Below are positions 34,571 to 42,695 of a stretch of 64,000 nucleotides of DNA, piece by piece. Position 1 is the first letter of the stretch, and every line of letters starts with the position of its first letter. The notes below the pieces were generated by a model that saw only the letters and a list, made by a program, of their open reading frames with translations, made no database searches and had not been told where the DNA came from. The stretch is from JBGNFV01 sp049645705 (GTDB taxonomy: Bacteria; Bacteroidota; Bacteroidia; Cytophagales; Cyclobacteriaceae): assembly GCA_049645705.1 (NCBI GenBank), contig JBARUK010000073.1, positions 24,941 to 88,940 of the forward strand, given 5' to 3'. The position numbers and the translations under genes were made by a program.

Positions 34571-36241
34571 ATGAAGAGAATAGCCATAACAGGCATACTG
34601 GTCCTGTGCACATTCATAGTCAGAGCTCAGATTCCGCGAGGAGAGAACTGGCAGGAAGAGTCCCTCGAACTAGAGGATACGCGGGTTGTCATAGAAAAGG
34701 AAAAGGAGCTTGAGCTGCCCCAGGCCAGCCGCCCCTTTAATAAGATACCACCCCAGCCCGTAAGTAATAACGGACCGGAAAGACTGGAATACAGCGTAGA
34801 GCGTATACCCTTCCAGGGACGGATACTCGAGCCACGGGTGCGTGTGCTGAAGATAAAAGAAGAGGCCCCGGCAGACCCTTACCGGAACCACGTAAAGGCC
34901 GGTATAGGAAATTATGCCACAGGCTACTTCGAAGGCTTTTTCAATAGCAGGCGCCATCCCGACTACCAGTTAGGTGCCCGCCTGCGTCATTTGAGCAGCG
35001 GACGTGGCCCCGTAGACCGTAATAACAGTGCCACCTCCTCATCCGGGGTAGGGCTTGAGGGCAAGTTCTTTACCCGCGAGGCTGTATTTAACGGTACGGC
35101 CGCCTATTCCAGGGACCGCCATTATTTCTATGGCTACGATCCCTCTTTAGAAATAGAAGACCGTGACAGCATCAAGCAGGTATTTAATTTTATAGAAGGC
35201 TCCATCGGCATCAGGAGAAATCAGCCCAATAGCCGGTTGAATTATAACGGTAATGTAGGCTTCTCCATGTTGACCAATGCCTACGATGCCCGCGAGACAT
35301 CGTTTGACTTTGCCCTGCGTACATCGTATAAGGTAAATGATGATGTGGACGCCATGGTAGACAGTGACCTGTGGCTGAGTGATAAAAAAGATATGGGCGA
35401 CATAAGCCGCTATCTTTTCCGCATTACACCTACAGTAAACTTTAAGGTACAGGACGCATTGTTCGTCACCGCCGGCTTTAGGGCTGTCTATGAGAATGAT
35501 ACCATAGAGAATGCCGACCGTCTTCACCTGTTTCCTGCCGCGCAGGCCACCTACTACATCTCACCCGATTTTATATTATATGCCGGTCTGGGAGGCGATG
35601 TAGAAAAGCGTACACTGCGTAGTGTCACCACCGAGAACCCATGGGTAGAGGAGGGGCTTCCTGTTTTTCATAACATCAACACCTTCGACCTCAGTGGGGG
35701 TATAAGGGGTAAGCTGATCAACCGGGTAGGCTTCCATACCGGGTTTGCCCTTGGCTCTTATAAGAACACAGGCTTCTTTGTCAACGATGCCCAGGACTCC
35801 ACCCGTTTCACACTTCTGTATGAGACAGACAACATGACCCGGTTCAACTACTTCGGTGAGCTGACCTACAGTGCAGGGGAGACCTTCCGCACCAGCCTGC
35901 GGGGAGACTATTATGCCTACGGGGTAGATAACCTTGCCGAGGCCTGGCACCTGCCTACCTATAGCCTGGACTGGCTTGCGCGCTATAACCTTTATGATAA
36001 GATCATATTCCACGCTGGTCTGAACCTGCTGGGAGGTATAAATACGCTTAATCTTGCAAATGACACGCGGCGGGAGCTTGACCCTATTGCCGATCTGTCA
36101 TTCAAGACCGAGTATATATTTTCAGAACAGGCCACCGCTTTTCTGCGCCTTAATAACATCATTGGCGGCGAATATGAGCGATACCGCAACTATCCCGTAA
36201 GAGGATTCCAGGTTATGCTGGGCGGCGCTTATTCGTTTTAG
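34571..36241 (+). CDS. Outer-membrane beta-barrel protein (TonB-receptor-barrel-like, no plug)
   Basis: A 556-residue protein with a signal peptide (1-20, ending IVRAQ), a charged segment of about 70 residues, then amphipathic strands typical of a large outer-membrane barrel. Examples are HVKAGIGNYATGYFEGFFNS, YQLGARLRHLSSG, FHTGFALGSYKNTGFF and the last strand ending GGAYSF with a terminal Phe. No carboxypeptidase-like or plug domain precedes the barrel, so it is not a canonical TonB-dependent receptor. It follows the TPR gene by seven bases and precedes the SPOR-ExbB-ExbD-TonB genes, which suggests a common envelope function. The start at 34571 is set by the signal peptide. Confidence 0.8.
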   Translation: MKRIAITGILVLCTFIVRAQIPRGENWQEESLELEDTRVVIEKEKELELPQASRPFNKIPPQPVSNNGPERLEYSVERIPFQGRILEPRVRVLKIKEEAPADPYRNHVKAGIGNYATGYFEGFFNSRRHPDYQLGARLRHLSSGRGPVDRNNSATSSSGVGLEGKFFTREAVFNGTAAYSRDRHYFYGYDPSLEIEDRDSIKQVFNFIEGSIGIRRNQPNSRLNYNGNVGFSMLTNAYDARETSFDFALRTSYKVNDDVDAMVDSDLWLSDKKDMGDISRYLFRITPTVNFKVQDALFVTAGFRAVYENDTIENADRLHLFPAAQATYYISPDFILYAGLGGDVEKRTLRSVTTENPWVEEGLPVFHNINTFDLSGGIRGKLINRVGFHTGFALGSYKNTGFFVNDAQDSTRFTLLYETDNMTRFNYFGELTYSAGETFRTSLRGDYYAYGVDNLAEAWHLPTYSLDWLARYNLYDKIIFHAGLNLLGGINTLNLANDTRRELDPIADLSFKTEYIFSEQATAFLRLNNIIGGEYERYRNYPVRGFQVMLGGAYSF

Positions 36242-36349
36242 GCATCTAATTTTGCTTCCGTCAAATAATTCTTAAAATATTGCAGCAAATTTATGCTAAT
36301 TTGCGCGATTATGCGGTCAAAACATACAGCGACCAACTAATCCGCTGTT

Positions 36350-36379
36350 TTGCCACCATTGTTTTTGTCCTTAACTTTA
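36350..36379 (+). promoter_or_regulatory. Candidate promoter for the SPOR-ExbBD-TonB genes
   Basis: TTG (36350-36352), 19 bases, then TAACTTTA (36372-36379). Spacing and -33 are exact, and the -7 box has one mismatch at its last base. The ATG at 36437 is 58 bases further on. Confidence 0.6.
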
Positions 36380-36436
36380 GGCCTTTAGCATTGCGGCAGA
36401 GTGTTTTGCCTTTTACCTAAACCTAAATCGGTAAGC

Positions 36437-37099
36437 ATGAGTACCAGAGACCACGAACGCGACGAGGATTTCGATCACGACAACGATTACAAGCACGAGG
36501 ATGAAGACTTTGGTCTTCCTGAAGTAGAGTATGACCAGGTCCGGGATGAGGAAGAAGCTGTGCAAGAGCATCATGTAGCTGCCACCAAAAGGCCGCAGAT
36601 CACCCGCGACAAACGGGATGAGAACAGTAGCTCAGCTGCGCCGCTTATCATCGTACTGATACTGTTACTAATAGCAGTAGGAGGAGGGGTTTGGTGGTTC
36701 TTCCTGAGAGATGCTACCCCTGAGCCTGTACAGGAAATAGCTGAAGAAACAACCACTACCGAACCTGAGCCGGTAGATGATTTTGATGATGGGTTTTCTG
36801 AACCGGAACCGATAGAAGAAGAGCCCGCCGAGCCGGTAACCGGCCAGATAAATAACCTGTCCAGCCGTACCGGTCGCTATTATGTAGTCGTAAGCAGCTT
36901 TTTCGACGGCGATATGGCCAAGGATTACGCCGACAAGCTTAGCAACGATGGTGTAAATGTCAGCATTATACTTCCCTCAGGTAAAAATAAATTTCACCGT
37001 GTGGCCGTTGATGATTTTGACTCCTATGCTGCCGCGGTAGATAAGGCTGAGGAGCTCAAAGCAACCTATGGAAACGAAACCTGGGCGGTTAGATATTAA
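36437..37099 (+). CDS. Single-pass SPOR-domain protein
   Basis: A 220-residue protein with an acidic, Asp/Glu/His-rich cytoplasmic N-terminus (1-65), one transmembrane helix (about 68-90, LIIVLILLLIAVGGGVWWFF), an acidic Glu/Pro-rich periplasmic linker (95-135) and a SPOR domain (about 145-220, GRYYVVVSSFFDGDMAKDYADKL ... HRVAVDDFDSYAAAVDKAEELK). SPOR domains bind denuded peptidoglycan at division sites. ExbB starts three bases after its stop. The start at 36437 (MSTRDHERDE) avoids an unlikely upstream extension from 36401. Confidence 0.88.
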   Translation: MSTRDHERDEDFDHDNDYKHEDEDFGLPEVEYDQVRDEEEAVQEHHVAATKRPQITRDKRDENSSSAAPLIIVLILLLIAVGGGVWWFFLRDATPEPVQEIAEETTTTEPEPVDDFDDGFSEPEPIEEEPAEPVTGQINNLSSRTGRYYVVVSSFFDGDMAKDYADKLSNDGVNVSIILPSGKNKFHRVAVDDFDSYAAAVDKAEELKATYGNETWAVRY

Positions 37100-37102
37100 T
37101 TT

Positions 37103-37786
37103 ATGAGTTTATTGCAAATCGATACGACCGCAGTGGGTAACGCTGCGGTAGAAGGTGGTTCAGAAGAATCAATGACGGTACTGGATATCCTCTTTAAGGG
37201 AGGATTCTGGATGATCCCCCTTATCCTGCTATCCATAGTGGCCGTTTACATATTTGTGGAGCGCCTTATGACGCTGCGGAAGGCCGACAGGCACCCCGAG
37301 GCGTTTATGGAAAAGATCCGTACGCTGGTGGTTTCAGGAGATGTGCAGGGCGCAAAAATGCTCTGCAGCGAAACCAGCACCCCTATAGCCAAGATGATCG
37401 GTAAGGGTATAAGCCGTATAGGCAGCCCCCTGAAGACCATCGAAGTAGCCATAGAGAATGTAGGGCGTATAGAACTGTACAAGCTGGAGAAAAACCTGAA
37501 CATCCTGGCCACCATTTCCGGTGCAGCACCTATGATAGGGTTCCTCGGTACCGTAACCGGTATGATCCAGGCCTTTATTGCCATAGCACAGGAAGAAGGT
37601 TCCGTAAGCCCGAAGCTTCTCTCCGGCGGTATCTACGAAGCCATGATCACCACCGCAGCCGGCCTCTTCGTAGGTATCATAGCCTATCTTGGGTACAACT
37701 ACCTTGTGACCCAGGTATCCAAAGTAGTCCATAAGATGGAGTACAACACAATCGAATTCATAGATCTGTTACAGGAACCAAGGTAA
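37103..37786 (+). CDS. exbB: MotA/TolQ/ExbB-family proton channel protein
   Basis: A 227-residue inner-membrane protein with three transmembrane segments: about 33-52 (FWMIPLILLSIVAVYIFVER), a second near 135-155 inside the conserved LATISGAAPMIGFLGTVTGMIQAF, and a third near 170-195 (AMITTAAGLFVGIIAYLGYNY). The GxxxPxxGLLGTVxGM-type motif is the ion-channel signature of TolQ/ExbB. It assembles as a pentamer around ExbD and uses the proton gradient to move TonB. It is separated by three bases from the SPOR gene and one base from exbD. Confidence 0.93.
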   Translation: MSLLQIDTTAVGNAAVEGGSEESMTVLDILFKGGFWMIPLILLSIVAVYIFVERLMTLRKADRHPEAFMEKIRTLVVSGDVQGAKMLCSETSTPIAKMIGKGISRIGSPLKTIEVAIENVGRIELYKLEKNLNILATISGAAPMIGFLGTVTGMIQAFIAIAQEEGSVSPKLLSGGIYEAMITTAAGLFVGIIAYLGYNYLVTQVSKVVHKMEYNTIEFIDLLQEPR

Positions 37787-37787
37787 T

Positions 37788-38177
37788 ATGCCTTTACAGT
37801 CTAAACATAAAGTCGAAGCAGCCTTCAGCATGTCAGGAATGACCGATGTCATCTTCCTGCTACTGATATTTTTTATGCTTACCAGTTCGTTTATTACGCC
37901 TTCCGGTCTTCCGGTAAACCTCCCTACCAGCCGTAACTCTACCATCATTATGCAGAAGGTCACCGTGACCATTACGGCAGACCTCGACTACCTGGTAAAT
38001 GACCGCAGAGTGTCCATAAATGCACTTGAGGCCGAATTACGGCAGGAACTGCAGGGAGACGAAGGCGTAGTAGTTTTGCATGTGGATAAATCCGTTCCTA
38101 CCGAACACCTCGTAAATGTAGCAAGCATAGCGGCAGGACTTAAAGCCAAGGTGTCGCTCGCCACAAAACCGAACTAA
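37788..38177 (+). CDS. exbD: ExbD/TolR-family proton-motive protein
   Basis: A 129-residue protein. One transmembrane helix (about 19-36) carries the essential proton-carrying Asp20 in GMTDVIFLLLIFFML. The periplasmic domain (about 55-129) has the ExbD pattern VTVTITADLDYLVNDRRVSINALEAELRQEL and VVVLHVDKSVPTEHLVNVASIA. It works inside the ExbB pentamer. It starts one base after exbB. A 70-base gap follows before the second ExbD-like gene. Confidence 0.93.
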   Translation: MPLQSKHKVEAAFSMSGMTDVIFLLLIFFMLTSSFITPSGLPVNLPTSRNSTIIMQKVTVTITADLDYLVNDRRVSINALEAELRQELQGDEGVVVLHVDKSVPTEHLVNVASIAAGLKAKVSLATKPN

Positions 38178-38247
38178 ATCCGGCAGGCTATTTGCTGTGA
38201 TCAACTGAAAAATCTTTGTACCTTATTGGTCAGAGAAGGGAGGCATT

Positions 38248-38613
38248 ATGAATAACAGCCGCAACATGTTTTTACTGATTCCCGGGATACTTTTAGGTAT
38301 CACACTATTTCTATGGGGTCAGTCAGGTAATCCGCTCAGCAGTGCTCAGAATGATCGGTTGCGAACAGTTGGTCAGCTACAGGCAGAAAGAACAAATCTC
38401 TTTATCCATTTTGAGGGAGAGCAGTTCATCTATAACGACATGCCGGTAGATATTTCCCTTCTTGATGAAAGACTTAAACGTGATCTGTCCCGTTTTGACG
38501 ATGACAGCCAGGTGCTTATCTATATTACCTCTGAAACCCCGGCCGAAAAGGTGGATGAGATCAGCCGTCTGATGCACGATACAGACATAGATTGTATTCT
38601 AAAAGAAAACTGA
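38248..38613 (+). CDS. Degenerate ExbD-like membrane protein without the proton-relay Asp
   Basis: A 121-residue protein with one N-terminal transmembrane helix (about 6-24) and a periplasmic domain that lines up with that of the preceding ExbD: YNDMPVDISLLDERLKRDL beside YLVNDRRVSINALEAELRQEL, then DDDSQVLIYITSETPAEKV beside DEGVVVLHVDKSVPTEHL, both ending close to a terminal Asn. The helix MFLLIPGILLGITLFLWG has no Asp, so it cannot carry protons as ExbD does. A purine-rich AGGGAGG precedes the ATG. The tonB gene starts three bases after it. It is probably a second, structural ExbD-type subunit. Database annotation may call it hypothetical. Confidence 0.72.
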   Translation: MNNSRNMFLLIPGILLGITLFLWGQSGNPLSSAQNDRLRTVGQLQAERTNLFIHFEGEQFIYNDMPVDISLLDERLKRDLSRFDDDSQVLIYITSETPAEKVDEISRLMHDTDIDCILKEN

Positions 38614-38616
38614 TAC

Positions 38617-39498
38617 ATGCGTGTAAGTGAGGAACAACAGGAGAAGAAGGCCAAACGCACCGGTCTTATCGTTGCCATCGGCCTTCATGGCATAATGGCC
38701 CTGATATTCCTGTTCCTTATTGCCTGGAGGCAGCCCAATCCTCCCTTGCCCGAATATGGCTTTGAGCTGTTAGGTCTGGATGCCGAAGGCGGCGGAGACA
38801 TGGAACAGACCCAACCCGCACAGGAGCAGCCCGAACCCCTGGATGAACCTGCTCCTGAAGAACCCGTGGAAACATCGCAGCCTGAGGAAGTAGTGGAACC
38901 TGAAGTAGAGGAAGCTACGCCCGAACCGGTAGAAGAAGTCATAGAAGAACCTGTAGAGGAGGCAAACGTTACCGAAACGGAGTCTCCCGATGTACGCGAA
39001 GAAGTAAAGCCCGAGCCCAAAGCTGTGGAAGAGCCTAAGCCGGTTACAAAAGAAGAAGAGTCCAAGCCTGCCGAAACTAAGAAAACCAATGAGGAAGAAG
39101 CCGCCAAATCCGGTAGCGAAGGCGAGACAGGTACCTCCTCCAGCGAAGCAGGCAGCAAGCCCTCAGTAGACCAGCGCGGTTTATACAAGGGTCCTTCCAA
39201 GGGTCCCGGTAGTTCTACCAGCGGTGACTTCGAAGGGGGTAGCTACGAGGGCTTTGACGGGTTCGGCGTTCCTGACTTTAATTATGTAGACGAAGAGCAG
39301 GAGTTCGGTACCATGAAGTTCAGGATCACCCTGGATGAGTATGGGTACGTAAAGAACGTAGTCACTGTAAGGTCAGATTTCCGCCCGGAGATCAGGATCA
39401 AGTACGAGCGTTTTCTTCGCTCCCTCAAGTTTGACCCCAAATCTAACAACCTGCCCGGTGCATCGGGTACGGTAACCTATGTGATCAAAGCCAAGTAA
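38617..39498 (+). CDS. tonB: TonB-like energy transducer
   Basis: A 293-residue protein with a short cytoplasmic N-terminus, one transmembrane helix (about 15-36, GLIVAIGLHGIMALIFLFLIAW), a long Pro/Glu/Val-rich periplasmic spacer (about 60-170), a Ser/Gly-rich stretch, and a C-terminal TonB-like domain (about 222-293) with TMKFRITLDEYGYVKNVVTV and PGASGTVTYVIKAK. The spacer spans the periplasm so that the C-terminal domain can reach outer-membrane partners. Partners could include the receptor at 47556 or the barrel at 34571, though the latter lacks a TonB-box-bearing plug. It is part of the ExbB-ExbD run. folC starts five bases later. Confidence 0.88.
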   Translation: MRVSEEQQEKKAKRTGLIVAIGLHGIMALIFLFLIAWRQPNPPLPEYGFELLGLDAEGGGDMEQTQPAQEQPEPLDEPAPEEPVETSQPEEVVEPEVEEATPEPVEEVIEEPVEEANVTETESPDVREEVKPEPKAVEEPKPVTKEEESKPAETKKTNEEEAAKSGSEGETGTSSSEAGSKPSVDQRGLYKGPSKGPGSSTSGDFEGGSYEGFDGFGVPDFNYVDEEQEFGTMKFRITLDEYGYVKNVVTVRSDFRPEIRIKYERFLRSLKFDPKSNNLPGASGTVTYVIKAK

Positions 39499-39503
39499 GG
39501 AAA

Positions 39504-40805
39504 ATGACCTACCAGGAGGCGCTCGATTTTTTATACGGGCAACTGCCTATGTTCCAACGCGTAGGCGGTCAGGCATTCAAGAAAGATCTCTCGAATACCA
39601 TCAGGCTCTGTGAAGCACTGGGCAATCCGCAGCATGCTTTCCCTACAGTGCATATAGCCGGTACCAACGGCAAAGGCAGTACTGCCCATAGCCTGGCAGC
39701 TATACTTCAGTCTGCCGGGTACAAAACCGGGCTGTACACCTCGCCCCATCTCAAAGATTTTACCGAGAGAATAAAGATAGACGGGCAGAATATGGCCGGG
39801 GAATCAGTGGCCCGGTTCGTAGAAAAATACATGGGCGTGCTGGAAGAGGTACGGCCCAGCTTTTTTGAAATGACCGTGGTCATGGCCTTTCAGTACTTTG
39901 CCCGGCAGAAGGTAGACGTAGCCGTAGTAGAAGTAGGCATGGGCGGCAGGCTGGACAGTACCAACGTGATCACCCCGGAGCTAAGTGTCATTACCTCTAT
40001 TGGCAAAGACCACCAGCAGTTTCTGGGAGATACCCTGCCGGAAATAGCAGGGGAGAAGGCAGGCATTATCAAAGCCGGGGTGCCGGTAGTAGCCGGACAT
40101 AATCCCCCCGAAGTGCTGGAAGTATTTAGAAATAAGGCCTATCGTACAGGGGCTACCCTGCACATTGCATCTGAATCTTACCAGGTCACCCCTCAAAATG
40201 AATCCAACCCGCGCATAGCCCGGTACAACGTACTGAAAGACGATGAGGTGTGGAGAGAAAACCTGCTGTTCAGCCTGCCCGGCTGGTACCAGCGCTATAA
40301 CCTGCCCGCTATTCTGCTGGCCGCCGACATACTGCGCAATCAGTGCGGCTATGACCGTATCGACGGGCATGCTGTAGAGGCGGGCCTGGCCGATGTACAG
40401 GGACTCACCGGCCTCAAGGGGCGCTGGCACATATTGCATACCGCTCCGATGATGATATGTGATACCGGTCACAACCGCGATGGCATCATGCAGATAATGC
40501 AGCAGCTAAGCCATATACCGCGAAAGACACTGCACATCGTATTGGGCACAGTAGCCGATAAAGACCTCTCAGATATACTGCCGCTTTTTCCCCATGAGGC
40601 AATCTATTACTTTTGTGCGGCAGACATCCCCCGCGCACTGCCTGCAGATAAGCTGCAGCAGGCTTTTGCGTCTTCCGATCTGGAAGGCCGCGCCTATTCC
40701 GGTGTGAAGGAAGCTGTGGCTGCGGCCAAAGCCGCCGCGGGAGAAAATGACCTGATATTTATTGGAGGCAGCACATTTGTGGTGGCCGAACTGGACGAAA
40801 TCTAA
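39504..40805 (+). CDS. folC: Bifunctional folylpolyglutamate synthase / dihydrofolate synthase
   Basis: A 433-residue Mur-ligase-like enzyme that adds glutamate to dihydropteroate and folates. The ATP loop is HIAGTNGKGSTAHSLAAIL (about 50-68). The folate-binding and Mg regions are TSPHLKDFTERIKIDG and VEVGMGGRLDSTNVITP, and SVITSIGKDHQQFLGDTLPEIAGEKAGIIK carries the carbamylated-Lys region. GRWHILHTAPMMICDTGHNRDG begins the C-terminal domain. Length is standard. It is joined to the tonB run by a five-base gap and followed closely by trmB, an arrangement I associate with Bacteroidota genomes. Confidence 0.94.
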   Translation: MTYQEALDFLYGQLPMFQRVGGQAFKKDLSNTIRLCEALGNPQHAFPTVHIAGTNGKGSTAHSLAAILQSAGYKTGLYTSPHLKDFTERIKIDGQNMAGESVARFVEKYMGVLEEVRPSFFEMTVVMAFQYFARQKVDVAVVEVGMGGRLDSTNVITPELSVITSIGKDHQQFLGDTLPEIAGEKAGIIKAGVPVVAGHNPPEVLEVFRNKAYRTGATLHIASESYQVTPQNESNPRIARYNVLKDDEVWRENLLFSLPGWYQRYNLPAILLAADILRNQCGYDRIDGHAVEAGLADVQGLTGLKGRWHILHTAPMMICDTGHNRDGIMQIMQQLSHIPRKTLHIVLGTVADKDLSDILPLFPHEAIYYFCAADIPRALPADKLQQAFASSDLEGRAYSGVKEAVAAAKAAAGENDLIFIGGSTFVVAELDEI

Positions 40806-40811
40806 GGAGTA

Positions 40812-41468
40812 TTGAGAACGAAAATGGAGCGCTTCGCTCAGATCAAAGAGCGTCATAATGTTATCGAGATAGGCAAAGACATATTCGAGACTATTAAAGG
40901 TAACTGGCACCGGGAGTATTTTAAGAACGAAAACCCTGTAACCCTTGAGCTGGCCTGTGGCCGCGGGGAATATACAGTCGGCCTGGCCAGGGTATTTCCT
41001 GAGCGCAACTACATAGGCATAGATATAAAGGGCGACCGGATATGGAAGGGTAGCGGGATAGCCCTGGAAGAAGGGCTGGAAAACGTCGCTTTTCTGAGGA
41101 CCCAGATACTCATGCTGGATCGCTTTTTCGAGAAGGGCGAGGTAGATGAGATATGGATCACATTTCCTGATCCGCGGCCCAAAGACCGCGACGAAAAGCG
41201 CCGCCTGACCCACCCGCGCTTTCTGGCCTTATACCGTAGCGTACTGAAGCCCGGCGGCCTGGTGCACCTAAAGACAGACAATACCGGGCTGTTCGAATAC
41301 TCACTGGAAGTACTGCAGCAGGAAGAGCATGTACGCGACCTCGTTTATACCCGTGATCTCTATAACAGTGACATGCTGGGCGATCACCACGGTATCCGCA
41401 CCCGCTACGAAAAGAAGTTTCACGAGAAAGGCGAGGACATCAAGTATCTGAAGTTCCATATGGACTGA
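40812..41468 (+). CDS. trmB: tRNA (guanine-N7-)-methyltransferase
   Basis: A 218-residue SAM-dependent enzyme that forms m7G46 in tRNA. The SAM loop LELACGRGEYTVGLAR is near residues 43-58, and NYIGIDIKGDRIWKGSGIALEEGL and ITFPDPRPKDRDEKRRLTHPRFLALY with the catalytic PDP-type motif are intact. GGLVHLKTDNTGLFEYSLEVL closes the domain. The reading frame can start at TTG 40812 (MRTKMERFAQ, which fits the family's usual RxKxxRF opening) or at ATG 40824. I prefer the TTG on family grounds, but an AAGGAG at 40804-40809 is too close to it, so the choice is open. folC ends six bases before the TTG. Confidence 0.92.
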   Translation: MRTKMERFAQIKERHNVIEIGKDIFETIKGNWHREYFKNENPVTLELACGRGEYTVGLARVFPERNYIGIDIKGDRIWKGSGIALEEGLENVAFLRTQILMLDRFFEKGEVDEIWITFPDPRPKDRDEKRRLTHPRFLALYRSVLKPGGLVHLKTDNTGLFEYSLEVLQQEEHVRDLVYTRDLYNSDMLGDHHGIRTRYEKKFHEKGEDIKYLKFHMD

Positions 41469-41934
41469 TCATACGGAGGGAGATCGTTGAACACTCTCCT
41501 TCACTATTTCAAGTTTAGCACAGTATTATTTGGAATCGCGCAATTCGGCAAGTTTTTCACTTGCCTGACTGAGTCACCGTAAGCTTCTCCACTGGTGCGA
41601 ACTACCCGGTAAAATCCCCCACTGGCGCGAGTATGTACTCGTGCCAACCATGCTGGGTAATGTCAGATAGATTACTTCTTGTAGTAAACCCTGCGGAAAC
41701 ACTGCCGATACCTACCTTTCTACCAGTATTGATACCTATATACTCTCCCCTGGTGCGAGGTACCCGGTAAAAATCTATGCCATCACGTTTCTACTGCTTG
41801 TATGTTTTCAACAGTCCCATCTGGACGAAGGCCTGGTAACGTCTGGCAAAAAGTATATTCAGTGCCGTAGGTACGAAACCTATGCAGAAGGCCAGGACGA
41901 CCAAATAATTCCCATCAGCCGGACAGGCTCCTTT
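41469..41934. other. Non-coding stretch between trmB and the TrpF-like gene
   Basis: About 465 bases without a gene, between the convergent 3' ends of trmB and the TrpF-like gene. It holds the short repeats listed at 41589-41774. I see no strong terminator and no tRNA. Confidence 0.6.
41589..41774. repeat. Three diverged copies of a short CTGGTGCGA...CCCGGTAAAA repeat, one with a hairpin
   Basis: Copy 1 is CACTGGTGCGAACTACCCGGTAAAA at about 41590-41614 (quoted in outline: CTGGTGCGA then CTACCCGGTAAAA). Copy 2 begins CACTGGCGCGAGTA at 41620. Copy 3 is CCTGGTGCGAGG then TACCCGGTAAAA at about 41749-41772. In copy 2 the sequence TGGCGCGAGTA (41623-41633) faces TACTCGTGCCA (41636-41646), an 11-base inverted repeat with one mismatch. 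This resembles remnants of small palindromic elements such as REP/MITE-type repeats. No transposase gene is nearby. Confidence 0.5.
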
Positions 41935-42567
41935 TTATTCCACCGTATCGTCTATTTCCAGGGCTTCGAGGATGTCCGCCAGTTCGTCAAAGTCCTTCAG
42001 GCCGGGCTTGATCTCTTCACCGCCACGTAGTGATATACCCTTCAGGTCACTGGCAGCCAGTTCTTCTGCGTTTTCTGCCGTAACACCAAACCCGAGTACC
42101 ACCGGGTAGTTCCCGGCTATTTCGAGGGCTTCCTGTACCCATTGGTCGCCTTTTTCTTTTCCCTCCGATTCTATCAGCACGAAGGCAGCCGACATGCCTA
42201 CCTTCTCGATGATGGGCCGCATACGGGCCGGTTCATCCATATCCGATACATCCAGCTTGAATATCACCGGCAGGGTAGTAGACTTTATGATGTGGGGGGC
42301 CGCTTCTACCGAAGACGTTTGTATGGCATCCAACGTATAGCCTTCGCCTGCTTCACGTATTCCGTCCGTGTCCAGGTCATTGAACTCGCCTACCATCTCT
42401 ACGCCCGAGAGCCATTCTGTTATCTCTTTAAATTTATCGGGTGCAGTAAATTGCTCACTGTCAGGGTCCAGGTCGAAGCCGATCATGTCTACCATCATGC
42501 CTGCACAGTAGCGGGCATCGCTCAGGTTAGTAACACCACTGATTTTGACGAACGTTTTTAAGGCCAT
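41935..42567 (-). CDS. TrpF-like (phosphoribosylanthranilate isomerase fold) protein lacking usual catalytic residues
   Basis: A 210-residue TIM-barrel-type protein. The opening FVKISGVTNLSDARYCAGMMVDMIGFDLDP copies the TrpF pattern KICGxTxxxDAxxxxxxGADxIGF. The end LGFGVTAENAEELAASDLKGISLRGGEEIKPGLKDFDEL matches the TrpF phosphate-binding strands and the SGVExxPGxKD terminus. However, the catalytic Cys of KICG is Ser10 here, and the strand that normally ends in the catalytic Asp reads AFVLIESEG. It stands alone, away from any trp gene. It is probably a diverged paralogue with another or no isomerase activity. A good promoter lies at 42608-42636. Confidence 0.75.
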   Translation of the reverse strand: MALKTFVKISGVTNLSDARYCAGMMVDMIGFDLDPDSEQFTAPDKFKEITEWLSGVEMVGEFNDLDTDGIREAGEGYTLDAIQTSSVEAAPHIIKSTTLPVIFKLDVSDMDEPARMRPIIEKVGMSAAFVLIESEGKEKGDQWVQEALEIAGNYPVVLGFGVTAENAEELAASDLKGISLRGGEEIKPGLKDFDELADILEALEIDDTVE

Positions 42568-42571
42568 TCCG

Positions 42572-42601
42572 TTAGAGTTTTGGGCGGATTGTCTAAATTT
42601 G
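42572..42601 (+). promoter_or_regulatory. Candidate promoter for thioredoxin gene
   Basis: TAAATTTG (42594-42601) is an exact TAnnTTTG box. Exactly 19 bases upstream stands TTA (42572-42574) in place of TTG. It would give a 5' UTR of about 88 bases for the thioredoxin gene. Confidence 0.45.
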
Positions 42602-42607
42602 AAGCTG

Positions 42608-42636
42608 CAAAATTACACAAATTCCCTGTTCTCCAA
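42608..42636 (-). promoter_or_regulatory. Promoter of the TrpF-like gene
   Basis: Minus strand: TTG (42636-42634), 18 bases, TAATTTTG (42615-42608). Both boxes are exact and the spacing is one base short of 19. Transcription would start near 42601, inside the divergent thioredoxin -7 box, so the two promoters probably compete. Confidence 0.65.
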
Positions 42637-42695
42637 ATTTCAGGAGGCGATCCGTCAGGGTTTATTATTCATTAATATCTTAAAAAGATAGAAAC

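Noticed and set aside
34571..36241. Canonical TonB-dependent receptor
   Set aside because: No plug or carboxypeptidase-regulatory domain precedes the barrel, so I describe it only as a plugless outer-membrane barrel.
41469..41934. CRISPR array or tRNA in the repeat-bearing gap
   Set aside because: The repeats are three diverged copies with irregular spacing and no unique spacers of equal size, and no tRNA cloverleaf or T-loop sequence is seen.
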